Positions 45,600 to 60,480 of a stretch of 64,000 bases of DNA are shown here, piece after piece (within the stretch, counting starts at the first letter, position 1; each line of letters begins with the position of its first letter). A program made the translations under genes and the position numbers. The notes below the pieces were generated by a model, which saw only the letters and a list, made by a program, of their open reading frames with translations, ran no database searches and had not been told where the DNA came from. The stretch spans positions 10,898,533-10,962,532 of the forward strand of contig NC_037275.1 of assembly GCF_000002425.4 (NCBI RefSeq), in the 5' to 3' direction. This stretch comes from Physcomitrium patens (lineage: Eukaryota > Streptophyta > Bryopsida > Funariales > Funariaceae).

Positions 45600-48518
45600 G
45601 CTTTTAGGAACATTCTATGATTAATTTCTTACCAGAAAATGAAGTAAAAGAAATAAACAAATAAATATAATTTATATTTATATATAGATATTTTCACTAT
45701 TTAGTTTTTTTTTTTTGGTAGAAGATGATGATTTAGTTTTAATCTTGATTTTGTTTTTAAAATGAAATCTATAATAACAAAATGATTTTGTTTTATATTT
45801 TGAATTCATGGTTGATTCGAATTTTATGACTAAATTCAACTTATATTTTATACGTATAAATGAATAAAAAGTACGAAAAAAGTTATTAGTTAGTTGTTTG
45901 GGATTGCTCAAGTTTTTTAATGAAAAATTTCACATGTCCTTTTCATTGTACAAACATGGAAACAATTTGTTTTTCTACAAAATAATTGAATGAAGAAAAT
46001 AATTTAGAAACAAGATAGATGGCAGGAGAAATATTTTATTCAATTTGCTGAGTCATCTTTCTTAGTACAATTTTGTTGGGACATTTGCCAACGTAAAATT
46101 ATGGACATTCATGTCAATCTTCTATCGTGGATTGATTGCATAATTTAGCCCAGATGCAAACTTCTCAAGATGCCTCAAATTACAACAATGCAAAATTATT
46201 AAGAAATATTTTTCAAACTTCAAAAAGAGAGCAAGATAAATTGACAATGATCTTTAATATTTTTGTAGGAAGATATGGAGAATTCTGAAATAGCCAATAA
46301 TAATAATAATAATAATAATAATGAAAAATAAAATAACACATTATAAATGTATTGGAATTTTGACAGAAAAAGGCTTTGTCAATGAATGTATGTGTGTATA
46401 TATATACTCGGCATACCTAAAATATCATACCTTGACAAACTTGTAATCTTGAATTTCTAAAAATGAACTATATCATAAAAATAGATTAATTCATTTTCAT
46501 TTTGAATTCATTAAAAATGAGTGAACTTTGATAGTAGAGAAAACTGAAAAACTGTTAATATTCTCAGCAATCATAACTTTAAAATGAGTTTGCAAACATG
46601 AATTATTCACAGTAACATTATATTATAATAATTATATAAAAGTGCAATAATTTGGGGAAAATAATTTAGTAATAGATCTGTTGCTTATAAAAGTTCCTTC
46701 GACTTGATTTCCAAACTGTTAGGTAATTCTTTATATTAAATTATTTTTTATTGATATTCTAAAAAAAGCATGTTTTTTAAATGATAAAAAGCTGTATTGA
46801 ATATTTTAGAAAAAATATGGTAACATTTAAATAAGACAAATGTTCTATAATATTTGTGGAAAAGAAATGAAACGCATTAGAATAGTAATTCAAGATTTCG
46901 AGAAATTTTGGGAACCATGAGATTAATTAGCAAAAAATATCTTATTGATCGTCTAAGAAGAAAATAATAAATTTAACTCGAATAACACCATCCATAATAG
47001 AAAACTTTTAAAAAATCTGAACCTTATTCAAATGATCTTTATACCTAATAAAACCTATTTTTTTTTTACTTCTTCAATAAACTTTATTGAATGTTCCCAT
47101 GAAGATTATCTTGGTTCTTCCACCACATTTTTTAGATTAATTTGAATAATTCTTTGCAATGATTTATTTCAGTATTAGTTTAATTTTGATTTATATATTG
47201 GTGATTTCTCAAATACCAGCACAGGTGCAGAAATAATGATGGAGTAAATTTAAAACTTCTACATCAAACTAAATTTTAATACTCACCATCAAAGTGTAGA
47301 AATTTGCCTCAAAGAATTATTTTTCTTTTACCAGGATGGAAATAAAAAGAATCCTTTAATGAGGAAATATCCTTTTTGAGTAATGAATTAATATCTGATA
47401 CCTACTTATTGCTATTTGATTTATTTTGATTTCAATTTTTATTATCATCTGAAAATCATGAATTGGTATAACCGTCAATCTTCATCTATTTTTTATTCAC
47501 AGTCAAAGAAACCCATAAATGCTAAAACTTGTACAAAATATCATCATATAATAATTGGCCTAGTAGAAGACTGTCAGATTCATTCTATTGGTATATTTAT
47601 TTTTTGAAATTATTATGTAATACTTTAATATAATTTCAAACCTTAAAAATGATTTATTTGTCTTAATATTTTACACATGATAAAATTCGATTATACTAAG
47701 TATACTACTTGTGTTTATAAATCTTCAAACTTTCCTTACAGTTGATATGCTGGAAAGATAATCAACTTATGCACCAGCTTAGCAATCCAAAATTGGCAAA
47801 TTTGTTTTCATAGATAAGACTAAAACAACTCAAATAAATGTAATACAATTTTTTTATATAATTTTATAGGAAACATCTTTTCTTACGTACACAAGCTATT
47901 TGGGTTATTTCTTATCTCAATTGTGACTCTGACATGTCCATTCCAAATCCATATTAACAATATACATTTTGGTTAACATATCTTGAAGTTGCTATTATTA
48001 AAAAATGATATAGTGTATACTTTAATTAGTAAAAACAAACATACATATGTGTGGTTCTTTTGTATTCCTCTTTCTAAAATTAAAATATCTTTTAAAAAAT
48101 TTAACGTTTGATTATTTACTTTTAAAACTTGATATCCTTAATTCAAATTATTAATTATTCCATCATTATAAGAAAGAATGTTCTTTTATGTTCATTGAGT
48201 ATTTGTATTGTTCTACAATAGCACCAAAACATCAATCAGCCTAAAAATCATTTATAAATGTTTTTACACAAAAGAATTTTGAAGAAAATGAAATTTTAAT
48301 TAAAGAACATAAAGGAATGTGACAGTTCAATTGTTTTAAAATATAAAAGTATAGGTAGGAAGTTTTGTGATACAACTATTAGTACACTTGACATGCTTTG
48401 AATAACCAGAGTTAGAAGGCAACATGTATATCTTCAATTACCCATATTAAGATTAAATAGGGATATATATATATATATATATATATAAGAATAAATTTGT
48501 GACTCATGAAGTATTTTG

Positions 48519-48553
<35 letters not shown>

Positions 48554-48744
48554 TTCAAATTCAAATTCATCCAACCTCAATCAGTTTGCATTGTTTAAAA
48601 CCTCAACACATATATTCCAAATTCAAATTCAAAATCCAAATGCAAAAATGCAAAAAAAAATCCAAAATATGCATCCAACATAGTTTCAAAGAATGTAACA
48701 AGAAAAAAAATCAAAATCTATATGTTGGGTTCATAAAACATTAT

Positions 48745-48780
<36 letters not shown>

Positions 48781-49020
48781 CACATACTCACATAGAGAAA
48801 TGTTAAATAGACCCATGCTTTTACTAAATAGACCCACCCTTCATAAAGAATATGATAATCATGATGAATGTGGTTAATTTTCATTGGTTGCAAATCTAAT
48901 TGTGGAGAAATGAATCTAGATGTCATTTATTTTCTTTTCATAATGATTTGGATGGGTGGGTAAATATAATAAAAATTTGGGTGTATTCAACATTCTCATC
49001 TACACAATAAAAAAAAAAAC

Positions 49021-49060
<40 letters not shown>

Positions 49061-49200
49061 ATTAAATTTTATATAAGACCTCAGTCCGAATTGTTCCAGA
49101 TAAAGACATTTTGAAGTTGCTATCCTATCTATGAAAAATAAAAAGAAAAAGAAAAGAAAAGAATTATGGTGCATCAAAAGGACGTGGAACTCATTCAATG
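45600..49200. other. AT-rich spacer with microsatellites
   Basis: No gene seen. (AAT)n at about 46297-46323 and (AT)n at 48463-48487, 48522-48550, 48743-48780 and 49023-49054. Confidence 0.75.
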
Positions 49201-50112
49201 AGCTATCCAAGCCGATGACAGAAAGTATTGGCGGCAATACTACTTTAAAGTAAACGCAATTTCCAAGGGACGCTTTTAAAGGAGAACCCAATAGCGAAGC
49301 GTCATGGGGTGGTGGCAGGCTCCGGTGGATGCGATCGAGCTGGAAAAGTAACTGAAAAGTAAGACGATAGCCCGACGAAAAAAAGCAATTCCCGTCGATT
49401 TGTGTCCGCCGACAGTCGCCGTCAGGGCCTCCCAAGGGGGCAAATGTGGAGGTCTGTCTTGCTTTCAAATGCTCCGCTTCACTTGAAGCATCCCTCACAT
49501 TGCCATAGCTACGCTACGACTGATGAGAGCGAGCTTGCAACTGGTTCAAGGTTGCTCTCGGAGTAACTAATGCTGCTCTCTGTGAGCCCCCCAGTGTGAT
49601 TTGTGGAGCCTTCGTTGGAATTTTCGTAAAGCATCGAAGAATTGTGAGAAGCTCCCCGGTTTCGATGTAGTGCGAAGGCTGGCTGTGATTTTGAAATTGG
49701 CGTTCCGTTGTATTTTTTGTATCGTGGTCTCGGGATTTTTGAGTTGAGGAGTTGAGTGAAGTTAGCATGGCGTGCTTCAGCGGGTCTTGGGAGATTGTTG
49801 TCGGGCAAGGTTTGTGCTACAGGGAAACGATTATTGCTTCAATTGATTTTCTGTAGCGCTGTTGCTTTGCACGCACGGGTGCTCGTTGCTTTGTTCCGCC
49901 CTCGTGCTGTTTTGATTTTCGAACGGTGTTTTTTTCGTACGTGTCTCTGATTGGTGTTTCATATTTCACACGTTGTGTCACATTCGCTGCATCTGCTTCC
50001 AGTGGCTCTAGAGAGTCGGCTTGCGTGTTCACGCTCCTTTTTTTTTTTTTTTTTCCACCTCTCCCTATAGCCGATTTAAGTTGTAAGTATTCGATTTTTT
50101 AGAAGAAGATAG
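49200..50112 (+). promoter_or_regulatory. Upstream and 5' untranslated region of the BYPASS1-like gene
   Basis: G+C rises from about 49200. A pyrimidine-rich T tract (50037-50055) and CACCTCTCCC lie shortly before the ATG at 50113. Open frames on both strands here lack protein-like features. No clear TATA box is assigned. Confidence 0.45.
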
Positions 50113-51198
50113 ATGACGCAAAAAGAAGGATCATCGTTACTTGCAAGCCTCGGCGCGGCGTTCAACTTGCAGTTCTCGCTGCTTCGCAGCAACTCCAACA
50201 ATGTGGCGTCCAAGCAGCACCCCTTGTTGCAGGAATTTGAGAACCGACTCAGCGATAGCTTGGACTCGTTGAAGCCTGCCTGTGAGGAGAAAGGCTACTT
50301 GAGCATCCATTGGCTGCTTCAAGCTATGTCTGTCGTTCTGGCTACGCATATTAACGTTGAGGCTCTCATTTCAGAGTCTCAACTTACCTTGTGTCTTCAG
50401 AGAGACGACAAATGGTTAAACGAATATCTTGACGACAGCGCCAAGCTTCTGGATGTTTGCAACGTCCTGAAGGAAGGGATAAGTGAGGTAGAGCAGTACC
50501 AGATGTCGGTGCAGCGTGCTTTGCACAATCTTGACAACAGGGAAATCTCGTGCGAGTTTAAGTATTCGCGAGCGCGGAATTCTTTGAGTGAATGCAAGGA
50601 AGCTATTAATAGGAAAGACACAGTATACAGGCAAGGGTTTCCCAAATCTAAGCTGGAGAATTGCAGTTCCATGTTGAGAAATATGGGAGAGAAGCTTGTG
50701 AATCCGAAGGGGTTAGAGGCCATTAGAGGTAATGGATTCTTGAACGCGATCTATGGAGCTAAGGTGACGACGATTTTCTTGTGCGGATTGCTGGTCACTG
50801 CTCTGACATGTAAACCGAAGCGGCCTCTGTCAAGTCTAAGCGTAGCAAGCCACTACAAATGGTCACCATCTTTAATCTCCTTGCAGCAGCGAGTGAAGGA
50901 GGACACCGATAAAAGAAAAAACAAAGGTTCCATTGCGTTGCTCCGCGAGCTTGACAGTGTCGACGCCTCTGTGCGTCGTCTGCATGGAATTTTGGATCAA
51001 TATTTGAGCGGAAGAGCCTTTCCATTGTCACAGGAGCAAGCACAAGAGTTGGCTCTGGATGTGGACGAGTTACGAAAGCATTCTTCGGATCTTGGACAAG
51101 GGTTGACACCGTTGGAGGGTCACGTAAATGAGCTCTTCAGAATGTTAATTGCTAGTCGGCTGGCCTTACTTGACATCATCAGCAGCTCAAGAACTTAA
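50113..51198 (+). CDS. BYPASS1-like (BPS1/ROH1-related) protein, single exon
   Basis: 361 residues, close to the usual 330-400 for the plant BPS1 family. Family-like blocks are SIHWLLQAMSVVLATHINVE (64-83), EYLDDSAKLLDVCNVLKEGI (104-123) and the C-terminal helix LEGHVNELFRMLIASRLALLD (334-354). A hydrophobic stretch at 217-233 (KVTTIFLCGLLVTALTC) may be a membrane segment, followed by basic KPKRP. The rest is helical. In Arabidopsis, BPS1 restrains production of a root-derived mobile signal that stops shoot growth; its biochemical role is unsettled. The start at 50113 is the first ATG of the frame after a leader. No intron. Family membership is by motif recall and should be good; which paralogue it is cannot be said. 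Confidence 0.78.
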   Translation: MTQKEGSSLLASLGAAFNLQFSLLRSNSNNVASKQHPLLQEFENRLSDSLDSLKPACEEKGYLSIHWLLQAMSVVLATHINVEALISESQLTLCLQRDDKWLNEYLDDSAKLLDVCNVLKEGISEVEQYQMSVQRALHNLDNREISCEFKYSRARNSLSECKEAINRKDTVYRQGFPKSKLENCSSMLRNMGEKLVNPKGLEAIRGNGFLNAIYGAKVTTIFLCGLLVTALTCKPKRPLSSLSVASHYKWSPSLISLQQRVKEDTDKRKNKGSIALLRELDSVDASVRRLHGILDQYLSGRAFPLSQEQAQELALDVDELRKHSSDLGQGLTPLEGHVNELFRMLIASRLALLDIISSSRT

Positions 51199-51483
51199 AG
51201 GAAGGCGTTATTGCATCATATTGTGAACTTGGTCTTCCACTAATCTCAACTCACGGCCTCTCATGTCCTCGTGCCAATGGGTATGTTGCAACTCATTGGA
51301 AGGTAAAGTTGCCTGTCGTGCAAGTGTAAAGATTAATTTCTTTACAAATTGTCAAAAGTATCCAGTGAAGGCTTGGCCTTTTGGCAGTCAATTCTCCTGC
51401 GGTAATCAATATCCATGGATAGTGAATGTAGATACATAGTGACAAGAGAAAATTATGCGTAAAATATCATAATATCATTATCA

Positions 51484-51530
<47 letters not shown>

Positions 51531-52421
51531 TTTTTTTTTTTCCTTGATTAAAAAAAAAAAACAAAAACAAAAACAACAACAACAACAACAATACTGTAAT
51601 GATAGTACGTGTAGAGAGCAGGTTCTGCAGTTGTAAGTAAAATTTTGATCGATTACATTCATGAAGAGTGTTGTCGGGGATTTCGATCCTTAATCAAGGT
51701 TCGTAATCGTCTACTATGTACTTGAGTTTCTGTTTGCATTATGTGCGTTTCCCCGAGGTTTTCCTGTCATTATTTACTCGGACTCAGTTATTGGAACTTG
51801 TCACATCTGTACCGTAGTGGCATGGTACTTCCATCTCGACTTGCAAGGGTTCGGGATTCGCAATGGTTTTCAGGATATTTTGGTGCTGTAGAAAATTATT
51901 CTCGGGTACATTGTAAACCGAAACAATGAAGTTTTGGTGTATCCGACTAAACTTGTTACCCATTGATTGTTAGCAGCCATTGAGGCTCACAATCTGAGGT
52001 TTGATTCTCCTTGCCACTATCATCAATGAACTATTAAACTTTTTTTTCTTTTTTTCTTTTTTTTTTCTTCCCAAATTGCACAGATCGTAAAAGTTCCTTA
52101 TTGATGACTAGGAGATGCTGATATGCATCAAGAGTCAAGGTTAAGGTCAATTTGAGACTACTGAAAGATCAAATCCATTCTTCCAATTGAATGAGGCATC
52201 GGAGTTAGCCTGATTGGATGTGAAAATATGGTCGGAATCGATTAAAAAAATAAAATAAAATAATTCTTACTCATGCATAAATGAAAGTGCAATTTAGATG
52301 AGTTCTAAATTCAACATAAGTATATGTAATTGGAAATTGTGTATAAAATAGATTTTTATTTATAATTAGTTGATTTATAAAATCACATAAATATATGTGC
52401 AAACTATGTATGTATATATAT

Positions 52422-52457
<36 letters not shown>

Positions 52458-53569
52458 GTACCTCTCTTAGTCAAAATGATCCATAGCTAAGAATTTTATT
52501 GAGTAGTGGAGGTTATTGAGTTTTGAAGTTCCTCTATAAACCTAATAGCATTAAAAAAAAAAGAAAAAAAAGAAATCAAGGTATAGGAGATCAACTTAGG
52601 GAGGTATAACTATATGTAAAATTTGAGCTAATAAAAAATATTAATAAATTATTTTATTTTTGAAATTTTCTATTATCTCAAATATTAATAATATTGTTCA
52701 TAGATATAAATTTAAACTTGTGAATATTATATTATAAATTTATTTAAATTTATTTAACTTATAATTGTTTCTAAGATAAAATGTATAGTATATTGAAAAG
52801 GCTAGTATTCAAAATATAATTTATAATAAGTTATTTGTATAACAAAGTCTGGATGTGTTTGTAGTATTCTAAAACTATACCACAAACCAAAACTATGTTA
52901 ATAATGTAGTTGCATATTACATCTCTTTTGCATTGCAGTTTTATAATTATGTGTGTTATTGTTCCTATTTATGTATGTAATTTGAAGTTTTATTTGTTTT
53001 TCATGTACATCTTTTATTACTTTAAATTTAATCTGATTTTTGTGTAGTATTTAATGAAGTATGTTTGTGTGTTTCTTCACTACATTACTTACAGTAAATT
53101 ATGTTATTTTACACCGTTACCTCACTTCAACATAGTACTCCCAAAACACAGAAAAAGTCCCCATTGCTAGTATTTACTTGCATAAATATATAATTTATTA
53201 CTATTTGAAGTAATCAAATTTATTATTTTAATATAAAAATATCATAAACTAATTATTAAAAAATAAGAAATAATTTGGTCTCTGATCATCTACAAAATTG
53301 AACATTCTGGATGCATTTGGTCTAATTTTTATCACCTTTCTTATAATTATCTTTTCTGTTGTTCAAAATACTCCAAAATTATATTTAATTTTTTAAATAT
53401 CCTTGTCAAAGTAATCTTTAAGTTAAGTTTTCAAATATTGATAATAATAGCAATAATAATAATAATAATAATAATAATGTTTTCTTAACTTTTGCTTTGA
53501 AATTTTGAAAGGAAATATTTTATAAAAAAAGCACCTAATCTCAATGCTGTTATTTGGTTTCTAAAATTC

Positions 53570-53605
<36 letters not shown>

Positions 53606-54540
53606 ATATTTTTAATCACACATTGTAATTTTTTGTCGTTGTTTTATGCTGCACTATACAAGTAGAACAATATTGTTGGAGATTTTAAATAGCATTTTTA
53701 AATATTAGGATTTCAATGAACCTTTTTCTCTCAAAATATTCTAAATTTTTGATGATCTAAATGTAACATAGAATGCTTTTCAAAATTAATATCAAATTAC
53801 TGTTATTTAAAAACATGGAGATGGTAATTCAATTTTTCGTATTGCTTCAAATACTAGGAATAATCTAAATAGCATACAACACACATAATATAAATAATGT
53901 GTTACTAAATTACAGTGAAAAAACTACAAGTATAACTTTACAGGCAAATGATTATGTAATTCCAAAATGTAACAGTATAAGATGCAAAATTTGAATTGAT
54001 GAGTAATACTAATTTGTTCTTATTTTATATTATATTTTTTGATATTGGTGGCATTATGATGTGCAATCCTCACATACTGAGAAAATATGAAAGATTTAAA
54101 TATATTTTTAATAAAATTTAAAAATAGTATGTATATTGTAACTTTAAAAAAAACCAAAGATGAAAAATTTAAAATAGCCATTCAAAATTAAAATTAAAAA
54201 AACCCAATAAAACCCAATAAAAGCAAAAGGAGGGGACAAAATAATCATCAAATTGAGTGCGATTATTTGACAAATCTGATTTTGAATTCTACTACTACTA
54301 CTACCACAAAAAAGAAAAATTCGAAGTACTAATCTCAATCTAATATCAAAATTAATATGTAACAAAATATAAAACAAAAAATTAAATTATTTTGTGTACA
54401 AGCTGGGATCCAATGTTGATACTGGATGAATTTATTTTCCTCATCCATATTCAAACTCATCCACGACAATTACGCCAACCTCTGTACATCCAAGAGACAG
54501 GGAGATGCTCTCCTCACCCATCCAACGGGCGGTGTGAAAG
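51199..54540. other. 3' flank of the BYPASS1-like gene and AT-rich spacer
   Basis: No gene seen. It holds (GT)n at about 51487-51514 running into a T run (51514-51541) and A-rich CAAAAA/CAA repeats (51550-51590), (AG)n at 52424-52454, (AAT)n at about 53452-53479 and (AT)n at 53573-53600. Confidence 0.75.
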
Positions 54541-54552
54541 GGTCCATTGGTT

Positions 54553-54561
54553 TTAGGGTTT
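54553..54561 (+). promoter_or_regulatory. Telo-box in the LYSA promoter/5' UTR
   Basis: TTAGGGTTT (reverse complement AAACCCTAA) lies about 75 bp before the ATG of the diaminopimelate decarboxylase gene. Telo-boxes near transcription starts are common in plant housekeeping genes. Confidence 0.55.
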
Positions 54562-54608
54562 AGCATGTTATGGAAGGGCAGAACCGGGTCGCGGTCGCAT
54601 TTGTGTAG

Positions 54609-56183
<1,575 letters not shown>

Positions 56184-57765
56184 GTGGATTGCATGCTTGG
56201 CGCAGTTCAAGCCAGGCAGTTCAGAATATTTGTTTCACCTCCTATCCTTAATCTCAAATGATGAGGCACACCTCTTACAATTTGTGCAGCCTAAGTTTCT
56301 TCATTTGCTTGTTTTTGTAGTCAACTTATGCGTGGAGATGTTACTTTTGTCTTAGCTATCGCAAGCGTGTCTTTCCAGAACTTTCCTCTGACTCGCCGTA
56401 GTTGCTGCAAGCTTAGTGTCTCGGTTAGCGAACGTGTGGGATGGCGGTTTTGTTGATTTATTCATCTGGTGTGAGTTGTGAGACATGCACACCGCCTGTA
56501 TGCTATTGGAACTTCTAGAGCAAAGCAGCATGGACCAAATTCCTACCTGTTGTGAAGACACAGTCTTGCCCTGGAATTGTAGGTCTTGTTTATGCTGATG
56601 TATAATTGTACAGACATGGAGGATTGCCTTGACACTAATTAATATATTTGGTTTCTCAAGATCACTTATGTGCTTTGCATACGGACTTCCCATGTCGTGA
56701 CCAGAGGTGCGGATCAAATGTGAAGTCATGACCCCCCAGTCTATCACATCTATAATTAGACTTTCGCAGAATACTTTTGATCTGGTTGCATATGTATGGT
56801 TCTTTTGTTTTTCATTCCTTTATTGTTTGTAATTTTCAGAAGTTCCGTGAAGGATGTTTTTGTGTTTTGCCCGATATCCAGGTCCTGCGCCAGCCACAAT
56901 CCTACAATTAGTAGTAACCATTTCAGTAGCCACGATACCATGTTAATATTCTTCAGGCAGCTGTGCAACTCGTTTTCTCCGTCGGAGCACAGTGCCGAAC
57001 ATCTACGTTTGCAGTTGTGGCCAGACACTCAAACGGCATGAGGGGTTTCCTATCTCGATTAATCTAAAACAACGTCCATTTAACAGTTTGAAGCATCTTT
57101 CTGGTTTGACACAAAAAGTGATCGGTTATCCTAGCTACACTTAATTTCTACCTTTAGACTCATGGACAATCAAGCCACTGTATGAACGTCTAGTGTTCCA
57201 TCTATAAAATAGTTCCTTGCCTTATTTTTAATTAAAACGATGCTTAGTGGATCTATCTATCTGTATTTAAGTTTTAATTTTTTTTTGGAGATGCCTAGAT
57301 ATCAAGTTGATAATTGAAGAAATGTCTAATTATAAATTGAAGAGAGGAAATAGAATGATCATTCCTTTTATTTGGTGAGTTACTTATATATTTATGAGTA
57401 GAAGTGTAAATTTATTGTTGTATTAATTATGATGATGAATACTCAATGAAGACAAGTAAATATTTTATTAAATTATTAATTAATTAAATATTTAATTTAA
57501 AATTTATATTATCAATTTATATTTTTACAAAATATATCATAATATATTTTTTAAAAATATTGATAGCACATTTTAAAAAAAAAGACTACCTTTAGAATTA
57601 TAAATATGTTTATTGTATAATATGTTTATATATTTGTTTTATTTTTATTTTAAAAAATCATAAATATATAATTTTTAAATATATATTTTTAAACTATATA
57701 TATTATTAATTAAATGATTTTAAAAAATAAAGATTATTTCATAGATAAACAATTATTTCAATCTA
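56184..57765. other. LYSA 3' flank and AT-rich spacer
   Basis: 56184 to about 57050 keeps gene-like composition and is probably 3' UTR or flank. Open frames on both strands there have no recognised motif. From about 57200 it is AT-rich with no gene. Confidence 0.55.
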
Positions 57766-58083
57766 TTTTGGCATTGCCTTAAATCTAAGATTTCTTCTAC
57801 CTTAGCTCTTGATTATTATCCACTTCTATAGGAAGAGGTAGCTATTCTTGAAATATTCATTATCTTATATGGCTCAAAAAAAGATATGGGGAATACGAGA
57901 TAGATCTTCATAGACTACAATAGATGTAATCAATAAGCACCAAGATTGACTTTTTTCACTTGTAGGAAAAGGTCTAAGCCTATGATAATCCAACTTATTA
58001 CAATGATAAGTAGACTTGATATTGTGACAAATTAACCATACCTTATCACCTATTATGAATTGTAGTTGTTCTTTGTAATAGGG
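57766..58083 (-). pseudogene. Z4: integrase C-terminus fragment of a Z element
   Basis: The minus strand matches the integrase C-terminal segment seen at 30854-31080 in Z2, and runs uninterrupted into the start of the chromodomain. It abuts the LTR of Z3, so Z3 probably inserted in it. Confidence 0.65.
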
Positions 58084-58087
58084 TATC

Positions 58088-58127
<40 letters not shown>

Positions 58128-58296
58128 TCTAATAATTATTTATATGATTAAGTAGAAGTAAGTAAAAATAGATTAATTTTATAATATCTTTTAGAAAAAC
58201 TTCCTAGAAGCTTCATAAATGCTGGTTTGACTTTATATATGTTTGTAGTTAATTAGTAGATTAAAAACTTGATCAACAAGTTAGCTACATGATACA

Positions 58297-59400
58297 TGTC
58301 ATATGACATGATTTTTCTATTTGAAAATACATTGGATATCCAACTATAGAAAGTTTAGCTTTAACTTATTGACAAAGCTCCAATAGATGATTTATTCTTA
58401 TAACAGAGGGCAAGTAAAGGCAACAATATCAAAAGAAATTCTATTAATAAAAACCTTTTATATTTAATAAGGTTGGTACATAAAACTTTCGAGAGTACTT
58501 GAAAATTTTCTAACATCCTTTTTTATACCAAATCATAATTAATCATTTGCTAATAAGTTAGATATCCAATAAGCTCAAAGAAAATCCATAATTTCCTTTC
58601 AAAAATTCATATTTATATCATAATTTTATCATAACTCTTTATCTCCATCTTTCACATATATATAAAGTCTCGACTTCCAAAAATTCCTTTACTTTGCATA
58701 AAATGTTCAAATTATAGCAAAATCCTTTCAAAACATTTTTCTCCCACAAAGGATGTTTTCTCCCTCAATTTTAGAATTTCATATCTCTTTATCTAATTGT
58801 TCAATTTTTCTCAAATTTCTATATAATGTAGAATTTATTCTTAAGCTTAATTTAAAAGTAATGTCTTCAAGTAGTCATTTTTCCTCCAAATCAACTTCAA
58901 ACTTTTTCCATTTTGCATGCAAAATGTATTCCTTTAAATCAACTTTTCCATTGTACAATCTGATCCTGAAAAGTCCTTCATGTGCGTGTATTATGCCCTA
59001 AAGAGTGACAGTAGGTACAAAATTGACACCTTGTCTTTAAGTGCTTATATCTCATTCATAAAATCTCCAAATCATACAAAATATTCACCAAAACCATATC
59101 CAAAATTCTAAACTTAATAATCATAACCTTTGATATTTGAATGGTTTCAAAAAAGTAACCCAAATTCCTAATAAGGCCTCAAGTAGCCTCCTTGAAGCCC
59201 ATTGGACATAACTTTTGGCTAATAAGAAAAGAGATTTTTATCATCCATCTCCATTCATCCATATATTTGGCTTAACTATCATTTTTTCACACAAAAATTC
59301 TTTTCTAATCCTTTTTCTAATAAGATTTTTATATTATATGTCCTAAATACCAAATAAAAGAAACAAAATATGGTTTCAAAAGTCACTAATGTTTAATATG
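58297..59400 (-). mobile_element. X2: reverse-strand copy of solo LTR X, right end missing
   Basis: In minus sense 59388 to about 58590 aligns with X positions about 7595-8620 (shared ...GAATGGAGATG... and GTCACTCTTT blocks). The left end TGTCATATG is a decayed TGTCGTATGG. About 255 bp of the X start and roughly 110 bp of the Z LTR are missing at the right junction. Confidence 0.6.
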
Positions 59401-59420
59401 TAGTGACTTTTGAAACCATA
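59369..59420. repeat. Perfect 20-bp inverted repeat at the X2/LTR junction
   Basis: Arms 59369-59388 and 59401-59420 are exact reverse complements with a 12-bp spacer. Confidence 0.95.
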
Positions 59421-59992
59421 AGTCAATACATATTGGAAATCTTATAGAATATTGCCTTCTGGCTCTTAGTTAGAAAAGATATATGGAAACAAGAGTGAAG
59501 CCTTCTTCACTTTTATCAATGCCTTTTTAGTCTTTAGTCTTGCTTCAAGGATTTCTAATCTTCTTATTTTTGGCAATAGCTATTTTAATTCACTATATTA
59601 CCATCTTTCAATGATTTTGTAATTTTTTCAAGTACATAAGAGTGTACTGAGATTTGTTTTTTTGAAATTCATGTCCTTGATAATTTGACAAGAGCGCTAA
59701 TTTATTGGTCTTGTATTATTTTAGAACTAAATGGATTATCTTACTTTTATTTTTGTATTTTGAAGGTTACAAATTATTCACTTTTAAAAAAGCTATTTAG
59801 TTTTTTAATACTATTTTTTTATTTTAAAGAGAGCAGATTAACTACCTTTAAACAAATTACTTAATTTTCTAACATTAATTTTTTTCTTTTAAGAGAGTAT
59901 ATTACTTTTTTTTATAGAAATCTTTATTTGATATTAGAGGTTATAAATTATCTTCTTTTAATATTATTTGTAGATTTATTAAGTTATTTGAA

Positions 59993-60480
59993 ATGGAAGG
60001 AATAATCATAGATGCTATATTTAGTAAAAGTGAGAATAGATTTGTAACTATTGTAATTTTTTATGAATTTTTCAATATTCTTTGGATAGAATTTTTTGGC
60101 ATTATCAATGCCAACTATAGAAACATTAATCCTATATCCATGGACAAAGTTCAAAGTCTATATCTTGAAGTTGTGCAATTGAAGGAAGTAAGTACATCAA
60201 CCTTACAACCAAATCCAAGAAGTTTTACTTTTGTAAGTACAATGGGGACAAAGATTAGTATGCTTAAGAAGTTTAATGGAATAAGATTAAAATTTTGAGG
60301 ATTTCTACAATAAATTAAGTTCTATTTAAGATTACATACCTTCCAATATCTTTATGGATTTATTCAAAATGGGTTTATAAATCCATTTCTATCTAGAAAT
60401 GCTCTGTGAGCCAAAAATCCTCCCTATTTACTTTAAGAAGAAAAATAACTATACAACAAGTTTAAAAGATAGTAGAAACT
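59993..60480 (+). pseudogene. Z3 gag, first part
   Basis: Open from MEGIIIDAIFSKSENRF (59993) for 101 codons, then frameshifted (KKFNG...). It is homologous to Z1 gag at 26348-26820. Confidence 0.65.

Larger units (their letters stand above)
58084..59690 (+). repeat. Z3 5' LTR with an X-like insertion
   Basis: The outer parts (58084-58296 and about 59420-59690) match the Z1 LTR, and the end GATAATTTGACA is at 59690. The (AT)n run is at 58092-58126. After the end comes AGAGCGCTAA, shared in decayed form with Z2 (AGAGTATACT), a possible primer site I could not assign to a tRNA. Confidence 0.65.

Noticed and set aside
45331-45620. Three overlapping plus-strand ORFs of 71-86 codons
   Set aside because: All frames are open at once because the segment is GC-rich. 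No motif and no consistent start.
49509-50032. Minus-strand ORFs upstream of the BYPASS1-like gene
   Set aside because: They lie in its probable 5' leader and have no recognisable domain or splice pattern.
50397-51109. Minus-strand ORFs within the BYPASS1-like gene
   Set aside because: Antisense shadows of a gene with clear family motifs on the plus strand.
56352-57041. ORFs on both strands after LYSA
   Set aside because: No motif and overlapping on opposite strands; more likely 3' untranslated sequence and flank.
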